Below are positions 48,935 to 61,135 of a DNA stretch of 64,000 nucleotides, one piece after another. Where the stretch lies: contig NW_019091367.1 in the NCBI RefSeq assembly GCF_001949145.1, positions 1,204,434-1,268,433 on the forward strand, written 5' to 3'. Numbering within the stretch: the first letter of the stretch is position 1; every line of letters begins with the position of its first letter. Below the pieces are notes generated by a model that was not told the DNA's origin, did no database searches, and saw only the letters and a program-made list of their open reading frames with translations. Both the position numbers and the translations under genes were made by a program. The stretch is from Acanthaster planci (lineage: Eukaryota > Echinodermata > Asteroidea > Valvatida > Acanthasteridae).

Positions 48935-48968
48935 AAGGGGGGCCTAGAAGCCTCCCGAGGCCCCCCTT
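48935..48968. repeat. Perfect GC-rich hairpin
   Basis: AAGGGGGGCCT at 48935-48945 pairs perfectly with AGGCCCCCCTT at 48958-48968 across a 12-base loop. It stands alone in AT-rich DNA. It could be a collapsed foldback element or a structured RNA or DNA site. Confidence 0.6.
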
Positions 48969-49295
48969 GGGTGTGACACCTGTCTTTACCCTTACCAACA
49001 TGACCAAAACTGGACTGCTATCAAAGCAGTTCGATAGCATTGCAATGGCATTTTGACAGCATGTAACTGCTGTTAATAGAATTCACATGTAAGTAGCATG
49101 CTACGGATTTGAATGAATCATGGACTGCTACTATCAGTATTTAAACAGCATTCCCGATACACTGCACACCATGAAGCACAGACATGTTGGTACATATAGT
49201 TGGCGGGTTTGCTAGATTGTTTCACTGCAGAATCCTAGTCTAGAAAGAATCTAGTACGTTTGCACGGGAAATGTGCATCTAGTCTGAGAGACTTA

Positions 49296-49414
49296 GGCTA
49301 CATCCGAATCTCTTGTCTAGAGCTAGGTCTAGGTCTTCGCTCCGTTGGAAATGCGTGGAGACGCGCAGACAATAGACCTAGCCGTAGCTCTAGAAGCCTG
49401 TTTTGGACACGGCC
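49296..49414. mobile_element. PIF/Harbinger-type MITE with TTA duplication
   Basis: The element starts GGCTACATCCGAATC and ends with the inverted form of GGCCGTGTCCAAAAC. The inner arms CTAGAGCTAGGTCTAG and AGACCTAGCCGTAGCTCTAG are complementary. It is 119 bases, foldback in structure and non-coding. TTA flanks both sides (49293-49295 and 49415-49417), which is the 3-bp TWA target duplication of PIF/Harbinger elements. The GGCC(G/T)TGTCC(G/A)AA end is also Harbinger-like. Confidence 0.7.
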
Positions 49415-52400
49415 TTACAGTCGTAAGGTATATGACTTTTTATACTTCAGCTACTGAAAAGATTTCACTGTATCCCCACCAGAATTAGCTTACTCAAGAG
49501 TACATGTGTGTCAGTTTAGAAGTACGCAATTAAAGCATTAGCAGCGGTAGATAGACCGGTCCCCCGGCAACTGCCATACATGTACATGTAGGTTCCTTCG
49601 ATTTTTCATGTTTCAGATTTATATCCACATGTATTCATGTATGTACATGAAGGCTATCCCCCCTTTGCAATCATGACCCAAAACTAAGGTAATTTTAATT
49701 GTTGGGTTCTGTCAAACATGCATGTTCGTGTCCCCGTAACCGTGACTAATTCTTGCCATTTGTATTCTTAAGTCTTTTTCCAAATTTGGGATTGATGAGT
49801 TTATACGCCACTGCATAAATCTCCAACTCCAACAAGAAGAGAACAAACGGCGAGGTTACTGGGTGAACTTATGTACATGTACATGCCTGATTAATCTTAA
49901 ATGTCAACTTTAAAGAAATCCAAGTCCAATTCTCCATTTTCTAAGATCTGTTCAGTGCATGCATTTTGTTCCACAAATGCGGATGAACTTGGGATGTGTT
50001 AAGTGATGAAACATCAGAGAGGACTTAATAATATATCAAATTCATTCCAGCCTAGTGCTAAATATAATTTTTAAAAATCAGATTTTATTTGTCTTGATTT
50101 TAAAGGGCATATATAATTTGTTGTATTAATTAAACATTTGGGTTTTAATAAACGCTCTTTCAATTTTGCACATTTTATACTCTAGTTTTCATTTCCAGTG
50201 TTTTTAAACAAAACTTGAAATTTAAGACTTGGAAACTCCCATGATCAATGGTGGAAGCACTAGAATTGTAAGCCGAGCTTGCAAAAGTAAACCGTACATG
50301 TATTATACTATAGGTTGACTGCATTTGTGAATGCTTTTCTCATAGCATAGACTGGGAGTCTCTTTACTCATCACCCCATGTATTTATTCGCACACCGCTG
50401 ATAGCCGTGAAAAACTCAGTAGAGCAAATACATGCACACATTTAAGTACATTATCAAAGTATAAATTAAATCCATAAAAAGACAATTACGTAAATAAATT
50501 CAGGAGAAAAACTAAACCACTCGCAAAATAAAGTAGGAGCTACACGTATTTAGCAGTGTTATCAGTTACTGAGTTTGGGATTCCTGGGTTCCGTAGTTGG
50601 TTAAATTAACTACATATGGAAACTCCTTATATCATAAAAACTTACAATCGTTCCCGGGGTGAGAAGTGCCCAGTGCACAGAGTGAAGGCTAATGGATATA
50701 TGGAGGGTTTTCTGGGGGCTTACATGTACGTACAGAGTCATATCGGGGTGCTGTACGGATAATGAATGGCAGCACTACAAAGATTTGAAACAAACATCGC
50801 TGTGAATCACAACTATGCCAACTGAAAATGTATGGAATAAGAGCATAGCCCCTGAGCTATGCCAGATTATTTTGGCGTCAACTGGATCACTTCTGCACAC
50901 TTAAAAACTCTCTTACAACGTAGGCCACAGAGATACATGTAAATTGGAGGCAAAATTAATCCTCGGAAATTCACTTCTAAATTTAGCTTCTATTTACATG
51001 TAGGAAGCAAAATGTACTTACAAGAGGTGGCTACAGAAATGGGACTTAGGGAGTTGGTGGAAAGCATGGACACAACTGAGTCCAAAAACGCTCCCCCCCG
51101 ACTACATGTACATGGCAAACGGGCAACCAAAGACATGTACGCGTAACTGCATGCTGAAAATACATGTACCAGTACCAACAGGTGTGATCAAGGGAAGATT
51201 GACTGGATTTTATGGGGACTACATCATGTAAATTCTGACTCCAAATAAGCGAAATATTCACTCGAGGGAAAATATCACGTAACAGATAAAAAGACATAGC
51301 GGTGATGATAACAATCGTTTTACAGTGTTTTCACGGGGCCAAACAATCTTCATAACATGTGCGGTACATGCGGGCAATGCCACTGCAATGGAATAACAGT
51401 TTGACACACGACACATGATGTGTGAATGCACGTACACTGTACCGGTACTGTTACAAGCAGGCAACAGGACCATGCCATCAATGTGTCTGTACTTCTTTTG
51501 ACACCAAAAGATTTTATTTGTTTAAAATTACTTTATTTTGCTAATCATGGATGTTAACGTGGTTACATGTAGTTATTTAATGACGCCACAAAAGTGTCAT
51601 TCTATTAAATACCAACTACCACTTTTTACACGTCAATGCCACCTAAGTTGGTGCTGGTCCTTTTACCATTTGGTTCATGAAAGTGTTTGCAAAACACTAC
51701 TCTTGAGATGTGTAGAAATGTGCCAAAACGTCATTCTATTCCCGTGAAATGGCCTACATGCACATAAGGTACATGTGCAGTGCACGTGGCAGTGTGTACA
51801 CCCAGTCTCTAGAGCTTTTTTGTCTTACAACCCATTTCGTCCACATCACGTACATCACATTCATGCACGTAGGCCTACCTGTACATGTACAAATCTGACA
51901 TCTCTTTGTATTCATCACATAGCACAAAAACACTCTCAGTTCCAACTGCATGTACAAAGAGTATATTGAAGTTGTTCTTGGCTTTCAACTAGTTCCCTGA
52001 CTTTCAAATGGCCACGTACCAGTACCACTACACTTGACTACAATGGCAACAAGCCCTGTTTAATGTAACAGCTTGAAGCACTTAAAGAATGTCAACAAAT
52101 GGTACATGTACGTGTACATACAGTGTATGTACATCAAATGTGCTCATTCTGGACGGCGTTCTTTTAATGCATGCAGTCCAAAGGGAATTCCATCACAATG
52201 TTGTTGTTAATGCTTTTCATGAATGCTGTAATTCCATGGAAATATTTTTTTTAAAACCATATTCTACAATATCTGAACATACGTGACATGTAGCGGTACA
52301 TTATCTACCAGTATATTCTCCTTAATTTTTTTTTTTTTACTTTTCCCCGGTATCTCACTATTTCTTTAGCCCAAAGCTGTCCAACGTCATCCTTTTTTCC

Positions 52401-55400
52401 TGTGGGAACTACATGTACTATATTCTTCAAAATTCCCGAGCAAATGAAAGGAATATAAGACTCATAACGCACAATACCGTCTGAAATCGATCCTGCCAGA
52501 ATACATGTACTCACACACATGTACGGCACAGTGCCTTCTTGTACTGCTATAAAAGAAAAACAAATAATGGTTATTGTTCACACGCTACTTGAGTATCAAA
52601 TTAGAATTCCTGATGTAAAAATGGGAGAAAGAAAACACAGGAAGCTGCAGATGTGCATGCAAGCTCCTTGGAGACTAGAACAAAAAAACAGAGACAAGGG
52701 AGTACCCTTCAACCCGTCGAGAAGATGAATACCTCCAGCTCAGACACTTTCTCGTGCCCCTTCCGTCGATGCTGATCAATATGATTTATTTTTCTTCTCT
52801 TCCCTTTTTTTCCTCTCTGTTTCAAGATTTCTGTGCCTCTAGACCCTGAATGCAAAAACACCTGAATCAATGCAGACACAAAAAGAGTTGGGAGATCAAA
52901 AAGGAAAAACAGTGGCTGTGGGTGATGGGTGTGTTTGCTCAGAGAAGACAGATAGGGAACTGACCATCGGTGGTTGATTTAACTGCTGAACTCCACTTAA
53001 AGGTGAAGTGGAACCACAGATCTGGAGGATCTCTAGCCAAATTTCAACTGACCATGGCAATTATTCAATTATTGTGACAAAAATTCAAACTTGGTTAATC
53101 AGTAAAACAAGTAATCTTTATGCCTACCAATGTGTAGCGAGTCAGTTACAATTCGTAAGCAAACGACAATACGTGACTTGAAAAGATATGCCACACAGCA
53201 ACCGTTGAAATAAACCTCAAACAAGGCTGAAACTTGAATAAGTAAGAGTCCTTCTTTGGATTGTGAGCAATTTGGTTACTTCGAGTGAGAAATGCACAAA
53301 AAAGAAATGATTCATTCTACAGTATGTAGCTTTAAGAAGAAAAAGAGAGAGATAGAGAGAAAAAAGTCCTGATCAACTTGTTTCACTGGACACAACGAAG
53401 GAGGTTTTGTCCAGATGTGCCTGAGAGAAAGAAAAAGATCTGAGATGGGTCTTGTCAGCTTGAGATCTGATTACTGAGTGCACTCAGTTCTTGGCTCTAC
53501 ATTGTATCGCGGGCGAATGTTTATTTCGACTGGGACTCCAATGATAACATGACTGCCACAACACAAGCCTCCGAGTTACATGTACGTGTATGCATCTTCC
53601 CGATCGATTCTAAACAAAATAAAGAAATGATGATCTGACACCCGTGGGCACTTTCAGCAATTTGTTTTTCATGCTTGTTCTCTTTTTTCAACTGTCATTC
53701 CTTATGTTTCATTTCTTAGGTAGACCTGCATTTGATCAGGTGAACTTGACAGATATATCCCAAAGGTAGCACACTGCACAATATACATGTACCATACAGT
53801 ACTCTTGTGATTATAAAAGTGTGTGGACATACAGTACTTGAGGACAAACGACCATCTCATCACAAACACACAGATTGATTCAAACATGTACAGTACAATA
53901 TCGTACTTGCATACTCGTGTATTCGCCGAGGGTGCCATTTGTCCCTGAGGGTGTACAAAACACCATGGACCCCTACACTGCAGGCAACCATTGTTTTGTT
54001 ATACCATGGTCATACATTTCGCTGGAACAACCTTATGGCAGACAAGTTCAAACTCTTTGACAAATTGAAACACATGCACAGTGAATCAGATACTACGTTA
54101 AATTTCAAGGAAAATTATTGATTGTGATATCCTTTCCTCCCTGTCTTCTTTTTTGGGGGGGCGGATCTAGGGTTTATAACAAACTTGTTTCACAGAGAAA
54201 CCTGGGATTCATAAAGCACTGGGAGTTTTGTCGACTGGTTGAATTTCAAGAAATTATTTACAGCAAATACTGTTGAAAAGTATTGACAAGATTGAAGCGC
54301 AGACAAACAGAGACAATGGCATGAGCGTTTTATATAAACAGCAATGGTGATTCGGATTGTAAAAACAGCAATTACAGCATGCTCGTGTTCCATGAGCATG
54401 TGTAAATGTATAGCTGGGAGCACGAACAGAAATGTCTAACATTAAACTGGGGGAGGGGGCCGTCATGGTCAGAGTGAAGAGAGTAGCACATGCAAACAGA
54501 CACAGTGCTTCAAGAAGTCCCCACACAGAGCACATCTCCTACAATAATTGGCGCGTTCTAGTACCATTGCGGCTATCCACCCTCGTACCCAAAATTACAC
54601 AATTACAACACAGTAGACACAACACATCAACTGTGGGAAAGATCGCCATTATCATTACCCATCATTTTTTGCTGCCAAGCAAAATCGCCAGTACACGCAA
54701 CGTGCATGATACATTCACACTTGTAGCACATCACGTGATTAATTCCCGACCAATCAAAATTGACTATCTATGACCGTGGTATAACAAACATGTCTGTTTA
54801 ATGCACACCGGTACAGTGATGTTGGTACTTAGCTGGTTCCATACTTGCACCCCAGGTGGTCTGACAGCATACAGTCTTCTAATTTCATTGGTACACTTCA
54901 ACTTTTCTTCAGACTACACCTCAAGACTAGTATTACTCAACATCTTAATTGATTGATGAGCTTCAAATTCATTCTTTTAAATATTGGATCAACAACTTTA
55001 AAATTGATTGGACATACTGTACAAGTAGAATTGGAAAGGGGTTACATTGTACATCGGACTCATATTGCAATGTAGCATATTGTATGTGCATGTACTGGTA
55101 TCCAGCACGTGAGTATAGCAAAACTGTCAAAAAAGTGCCCACATGTATATGTACAATGTATGTACGATTTACAGAGAGAACAGAAGGTGATCTGACCAAA
55201 AATCGTGTACTGATACATGTAGGTATATGTAACATGTACAAAGTACATGCATGTAACATGTAAATGTAATGGAGTAATAGCCGTTACATTTTCTAGTGCA
55301 AATTTAGGAACAAGTTCTTGGTATTTACAGGATTGGTTTGAGTTAATTATGTGTGAGGGCTCCACCTGTCCCAGTAAAGTCCTTAACCCAGTCTGTTGCA

Positions 55401-55831
55401 GACCTTGCGTTCAGTCTCCCCCAAGCCAGCCAAGCTACACGAGCCGGTAACAAGATTGCATGGTTTTAACACAATTTATGTTTGAAATGCGATCTTGAAA
55501 CCTGAGGCATCATTTTGCATGGCGCGCAATCATCATGTGCTCGACGCTCACATTTCATAAAATTACTGGTACACGTAAATGGGTACGAGGGTAGGATGAG
55601 AAAAATGACATAAAAAAAGGGGGTGTCGTGTATCATGTTCTACTTATGAACACATTGTGATTGGGCGATAAAAGCTTCTGGTGTCGTGACTTCATAGAAC
55701 TTTGATGTCTAGCTGTCTTTGGGAAATGTAATACGGTTGGTTCCCTTATTTGTGTTCATCATGTAGATTGTAGAGGACACATTTGTTAAAAATGAGTGAC
55801 ACCCAAAGCTTACAAAATTTGCTGAAACCCA
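49415..55831. other. Palindrome-rich non-coding DNA
   Basis: No supported gene. Motif clusters of TACATGTAC occur near 49580, 51165, 51890, 52105, 53790 and 55140-55260. Frames such as 54949-55263 owe their Tyr/Met/Cys-rich translations to these motifs. Confidence 0.5.
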
Positions 55832-55839
55832 ACTCCACT

Positions 55840-56072
55840 CAGTGGCATAGCCGAGGGGGGGGGGACCTGGGGGCACGTGCCCCGCCCACAAATTCCCGGT
55901 GCCCCGCATGTGCCCCCCCACCACTGAAAAAACGGATGAATGGACATTGAACAAAGGCTAACAAAACTTGCCCCCAAAACCAAACTGCTGAAAGCTGGTG
56001 CCCGGCCCCCCCCCATAAGATGCTGGTGCCCCTTTTGTGCCTCCCGCTAGTAAAATCCCAGCTACGCCACTG
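55840..56072. mobile_element. hAT MITE with perfect 8-bp target duplication
   Basis: The element is bounded by CAGTGGCATAGC on the left and the inverted form of CAGTGGCGTAGC on the right. It is 233 bases long, with G-runs after the left end and C-runs inside. The octamer ACTCCACT flanks it exactly on both sides (55832-55839 and 56073-56080), a perfect hAT-type duplication, so the insertion is relatively young. The CAGTGGCGTAGC terminus is a widespread hAT end. It has no coding capacity. Confidence 0.88.
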
Positions 56073-56314
56073 ACTCCACTACAAAACTATACAAATTACA
56101 CATTTCTCCAAAAAGAGTCATTTTATTTCATCTTAAAAGGTGTAGAGGCTTTCAAGCGCAGACCTGAGCCTACCCGGTATGTCCTACATGCCTAGTTTCA
56201 GGGGCAAAAAAAAATGAAATTGGATATACCCGCGAGTCCTCCTTAGTGAGCCATGAAAAATAAGCGGGGGAAAACGAGTCGGGACTCAAAACAATGAGAA
56301 GTGCATGAAGATGA

Positions 56315-56432
56315 GAGGCAACCAGGGGATTGACAACAAAATTAAAACAAAATATTGATCTTGCGAGATACTGTTCACGCGAAACACTTCGTGGACTGAA
56401 AGGAGTCTCTGAGGAGGAAATTTCAGCGATTG
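56315..56432 (+). CDS. Candidate exon (LARYCSRETLRGLKGVSEEE...)
   Basis: The frame is open from 56315 and ends at a good donor, GCGATTG|GTAAGA (GT at 56433), exit phase 1. The last part encodes LARYCSRETLRGLKGVSEEE then ISAI, which is helical, charged and natural-looking, unlike the Tyr/Met-rich noise around it. No clear acceptor is visible upstream (CAACCAG near 56325 lacks a pyrimidine tract) and there is no in-frame ATG. A strong acceptor at 56506 (CATTCCACTTGCAG) follows, but its open frame needs phase 0. The family is unknown. Confidence 0.25.
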
Positions 56433-58832
56433 GTAAGACAATTCTTGACCTAGTATTGACAACTTTTTTTTAACTTATAACAGGATCTCTCGCATTCCAC
56501 TTGCAGAAAGATGAGATTGTCGAGGTTACGCCAACAAAAATGGCAGTTTTTCTCTTTTTCCATCGCTTTTCATATCAAGCCCCCGCCAGCACAGCATCCT
56601 TACACCCATCCCCCCCTCTACCATGTCTACTGGGTGAAAAAGAAGGAAGGATCAAATTGCTCCAGAATGCATGCAGCATGATCACGTTATTTGTCTTAAT
56701 TGTCGATGGGGGTAATTTGAAGCCCGCGCTGCACTTGCACGTACATGTACATGTCATCTACAGCTGTCCCACTTGACACTGTTCTAGAAATGTCTGATTT
56801 TCCATTCCAAATTACAGGTATTTAGGGTCTAATTGTGTCCAACAGTCCTTAGAAGTCTTGCAGAATGTGCAGTGCAGAGGCGTAACTGGGGGTACATTTT
56901 GTGGGAGGGGGGCCACTGGGGAAGGGCTCATTTTTAAGAGAGTTACACTGGGTTTACTCATCTGACCATCCGCAGATTTTTTTTCTGTTTCTCATTTCTG
57001 AGGGGGGGAAGTTGCATGGGAGCACAGGCCTCGAGTGAATGTGCATGAATATATGCATGTACCCGTATGGGTGTTCATTTATTGTACATGTAGCGGTACT
57101 TCCACGGCAGTGCATGGAAATCTGCCAAGAAGTGATGGGACAAAACAAAATACATGTGCATGTACCAGTTTATACATGTAGGACCAAGTCACATGAGCAC
57201 AGTACACTCTCAAGTCAGTTTAAATGATATGAAAGCACAAAAATAAAATAAAAACTTTAATAAACCATCTTAAAGATCTAGCCTTTGGGTCCATGACCTT
57301 TTAGTTTTACCCTTAACCACTTCGCACCAGTGACAGATATCAATGTTAATGATGCTGGGGCGGAATAATTATTCTGTTTTCAAAATTCCTTAAAAATTCT
57401 TGTCTTCACTGACTGGACACTAAGTACTTACACCCACACGAAGGACTGTCTGATTTCTACTGTAATCTGATAGACAACATCTATTGACGCTGGAGTATTT
57501 CAGCCAGGCCGGTGCCTTGTAAAAAGAGCCCAGAAATTGCGGTGTTATGTAATTTTCTTTTGTTCACGAAACTGGCACAGTGTGCTGCTGACCTAGCTCT
57601 TTTCAATACAGGACAGATTAGCAGTGGTACTGTGTGGCTCATCACTGCGATGTTGAAGCACTTTTGTTCACGGTGGTAATCCATTTGTGCTAAATCCCCT
57701 GAAAAGGTGGTATACTGTTTCAAAACAAGGCTGGATTATCTCCACTTTTGAGAGTGAAAAAATGTTGGTACTGCCCATCAGCCTGGTCTTTTGTTATGAG
57801 TACAGTCTTTTGTCACAAGGCCCTGTTCCTTTTGTCCAATTTAGGAGACCCTCGCCACACATATAAAGAATACGTCTCTGGTACCGGAACTCCCAGCAAC
57901 AAGTGGTTAAATTTGCTTTAGATATTTGTTTGACCACATCTGTTTTTGGTCTGATGAATGCCAGAAGTGGTCGGCAAATGGCAGGCGTCCGACTATAATT
58001 TCGCGTTCTGCCATGGGAAAGCAGTAAAAGCAAAGTGGTTCTTGTGCAGGTTACGTGCTGGGTACCGGTATTTGCTTGTTATTGGCCCAGTACCAACAAA
58101 AACAAGAGCACTCAGGCACACTACGTGCAGGTACATGAGTCTGGCGAGAATGAAAGGAGAAGCTTGTACAGTTTCAACTATAAATCTTCAAGGATCTGAT
58201 TCTCAAACACAAATGTTTAAAGCATGTTGAGAACTACATGGATGGGATATTCAGAAAAGACACACACAGGTGTATGAGTTTTCTGTGTGACGCTGAAGCC
58301 AGAAAACAAGGTACATGTACAGTACATGTACAAGTATTTTAAAAATATGGAAAAATATTGGACTGCATCTGGCAAACACTCTCGCACGTGACAGTAATAA
58401 ATAAAGAAAAATCCCTTTAACATGCACAGTACATTTTGTTTGGTCTGCCAAAAATGATTGGAGTAAATAGTATTTCAAAAAAGCCCCATGACAATTAAGT
58501 ATTGGAAAGTTGACATACAGATGATAATATCTCGTTCCCCTGGGTGAAGTAGCAAACATAAGTTACAGAATATCTTTATGTGCACCTTCCATTATATGGC
58601 TTTTGAATTGTCAGAGAGGTTCAATTTGATTAATGCCATATCAAGTGTATTTATTGTTGCCTGGCGATAGACTTTTCCTTTCATGTCCTGGGAATGCCCT
58701 GCAGGTGAACGAACGGCATGTTTGCATCTCTGGCAAAAGATCAATGGCTAGCCAGACTTGGCAGGTTTTTTCAAAGCTTCAGGAAGGGGGAGACAATCTC
58801 CCGAGTGGCCAGCACGGCGTTGGTCTTGCTGA

Positions 58833-58982
58833 CCAATCGCAGGCACCGGTGTGTACAAACAGCCAATCTCGTGGGAGATCCTGAGTGTACCGTAGTGCGT
58901 CTATCAACCACTGATTGGTCAGGTGTTTTGACCATGCCGTGGCCTGGACTTATTAAAAAGCCAGGTGTTTGGTCCAGTCATT
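58833..58982 (+). promoter_or_regulatory. Promoter candidate: three CCAAT boxes, TATA-like box, initiator
   Basis: CCAAT boxes lie at 58833-58837 and 58863-58867 on the + strand, and an inverted one (ATTGG) at 58914-58918. A TATA-like TATTAAAAAG lies at 58951-58960, and an initiator AGTCATT places a start at about 58980, 29 bases downstream. The order and spacing match an NF-Y-dependent TATA promoter. A GTAAGT lies 11 bases past the presumed start. The coding part of such a transcript was not found. The patch is GC-richer than its surroundings. Confidence 0.4.
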
Positions 58983-60984
58983 AAGGTGCCCTGTAAGTCT
59001 CCTGGCTCGCACACTATCAGACCGGGTAGCTGGGACATCCAAGTCCCTGGCAGGTACACACAAGCATACAGGTATCAACATGTACATATATCTTATGCCT
59101 GCATTTAGCGTAAACACTAGAGGGTTGGTCGATGACCTTAAAGGAATAGCAAGTACGTCAAAAAGTTCATTTGCAATATCAGACAATAATCTCAGACTAA
59201 AAGAAAACATAAAGTACACATGAAAGGGGTTTAACCTTTTGGTTAAAAGGATTTTTTTTCCATCCTCAGCCCCGTCTCCTTCATATTTTTAATCATGGAA
59301 TACCGTCTCATCCCACAGCCTGTTTTATCCTTTTCATTTATTTGTGAATTCCTTGTATGTATGTACACATTGTGTATTTTCAATGAGGGATAAACTGCAA
59401 TAAGAACTCTGGCCCTAGAACTAACTGTACATGTGTGTATAATGAAAACATACCCTGTATTACAGTATTGTACATGTACATGTATGTGTACATACCCAAT
59501 CATGATCAAATCACCGACAACCTTTCAACACTTTGCTCTCTTCATTTCTTGCTTATGGTGTACGGAGAGAATTTTTACTTGTTCTGATTTGCACATTGAC
59601 TTGGCGGTACATCATGCGCATATGTTCGTTGCCCATAGACTGTGCATGTATTTAGTTTGTGTATATGCGCAATAGCGACAATAATGATTGTCGGTCTGAA
59701 AAATTATTCTAGCAGACAACGCGAATTGGTGACGACCCACGTGAGGGATTGGTACTGCCATTCCCCTTGAAGACCTCGTGTGTGAATAAATTGCCAAGAG
59801 TCTAAATGGTGATATTTAATGGCTTCTAAGAAGATCGCTGGAAAGTAATCAAAGGAAGTGGAAAATGTCAACTTTACGACAAGGTAAAGTTATGAAAAAT
59901 TATCGGTTTTTAACCTAACTTTGTGTCTTATTTTCACAGTTTTGCCGAGTAAACCTTCAAATAACTTTACATGAAAGACTAGTAACTCTTATGTACAAAA
60001 AAGGTTATTAAGCCTTGGAAGATATCTTGAATTCACTTCGTTTTTCATTGGGACCCATTTTTGTCATTTTCCATGTTTTTACCGTTATTAGTGCCCAATT
60101 TTCACACTTTTGTCGAATTCCCCTGAGATCACCGGTGATACTGTCTGGAAGACTGATAAGTTTTTTGTATATCAGCTCATTTTTTTTCAAGATCGAGAGC
60201 CATTTGTCTGAAATGCAGATTCAAATTTCCATATAGAGTTGGCAGCGGTCAAATACGAGATATCTGGATTTGGGGCATGGTGCACATGTACACGTACACA
60301 TACTTGGATGCGAGTGTGTTGGGTACGAGTTGACCTACTGTATTGCATGAATACGTACAATCATGGAAAATTGCCCAACTAAAAGGCACAAACAAAAACT
60401 TTCTGTTTTCATCCATACGGTTTCCTTCTTGTATGATACTTTCTCATTAGAGAGTTCATGATATTTCTCACCATTCACAAGTAGAGAAATGTCAGGGAAA
60501 ACTCGGCCAAACTGGAAAAATCCCCTCTAAAATGTTGGCTTGACTTTCAACTTCTGACTCTGTTACTTTGGAGGTACGTGACACAGACAGGCACAAATTT
60601 GGCAGAAAATGGATTTTATAGTCTGCAAGTTGGCAAAAGGGACTTTGAGTATTTAAAGTATAATCGGTATAGTAATAAGGGGCAAACAACTTTATCTCAG
60701 CTTGATGTTGATTGATATTACTTTGGGGTCCACCTGCCCAAGTCAGAAGCCATTTTATTTGCTTCTGTCGCTATAATGGAATCAGTGGACATGCGCACCA
60801 ACCAAGTGAGGGGCATGAGCATACGTGCATGGCTCTCCAGGACTGCAAATGCCAGTTTTGTACAGGTTACATGAGAAACAGGCATACTTGTACAAATACA
60901 TGTAACTACATGTACAAACCATACGGCAGGGTAGGTTTTCCAGTCAAGGATGGTCAATTTGATCATTCTTGACAAAACTAGGAC

Positions 60985-61135
60985 ATACATGTACCGGTAC
61001 ATGTACAGGAAGTTATACATTTGTACGCGCGTACAGGTATATACTCGTACATGTACATGTACTTGAATTTACATGTACGACCCTCACTTCATATCACTTC
61101 TGGGTGCACATGTACATGTATGTACATATATGTAC
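60985..61135. repeat. Dense ACATGTAC / ACCGGT palindrome cluster
   Basis: Within 150 bases the tetramers GTAC and CATG repeat as TACATGTACCGGTACATGTA, GTACGCGCGTAC and several TACATGTACATGTA blocks, all self-complementary. The cluster is not a strict tandem array. Confidence 0.7.

Larger units (their letters stand above)
45126..49292. other. Palindrome-rich non-coding DNA
   Basis: No gene is recognised. TACATGTAC and TACCGGTAC motifs are frequent (for example 45170, 46140, 46435, 46650, 47350, 47945 and 48660). Confidence 0.5.

Noticed and set aside
57963-58050. FABP/lipocalin-like start (MPEVVGKWQASDYNF)
   Set aside because: The GKW...NF spacing resembles the first exon of fatty-acid-binding proteins, but the following residues do not fit, there is no matching second exon, and the AG|GTTACG donor is weak.
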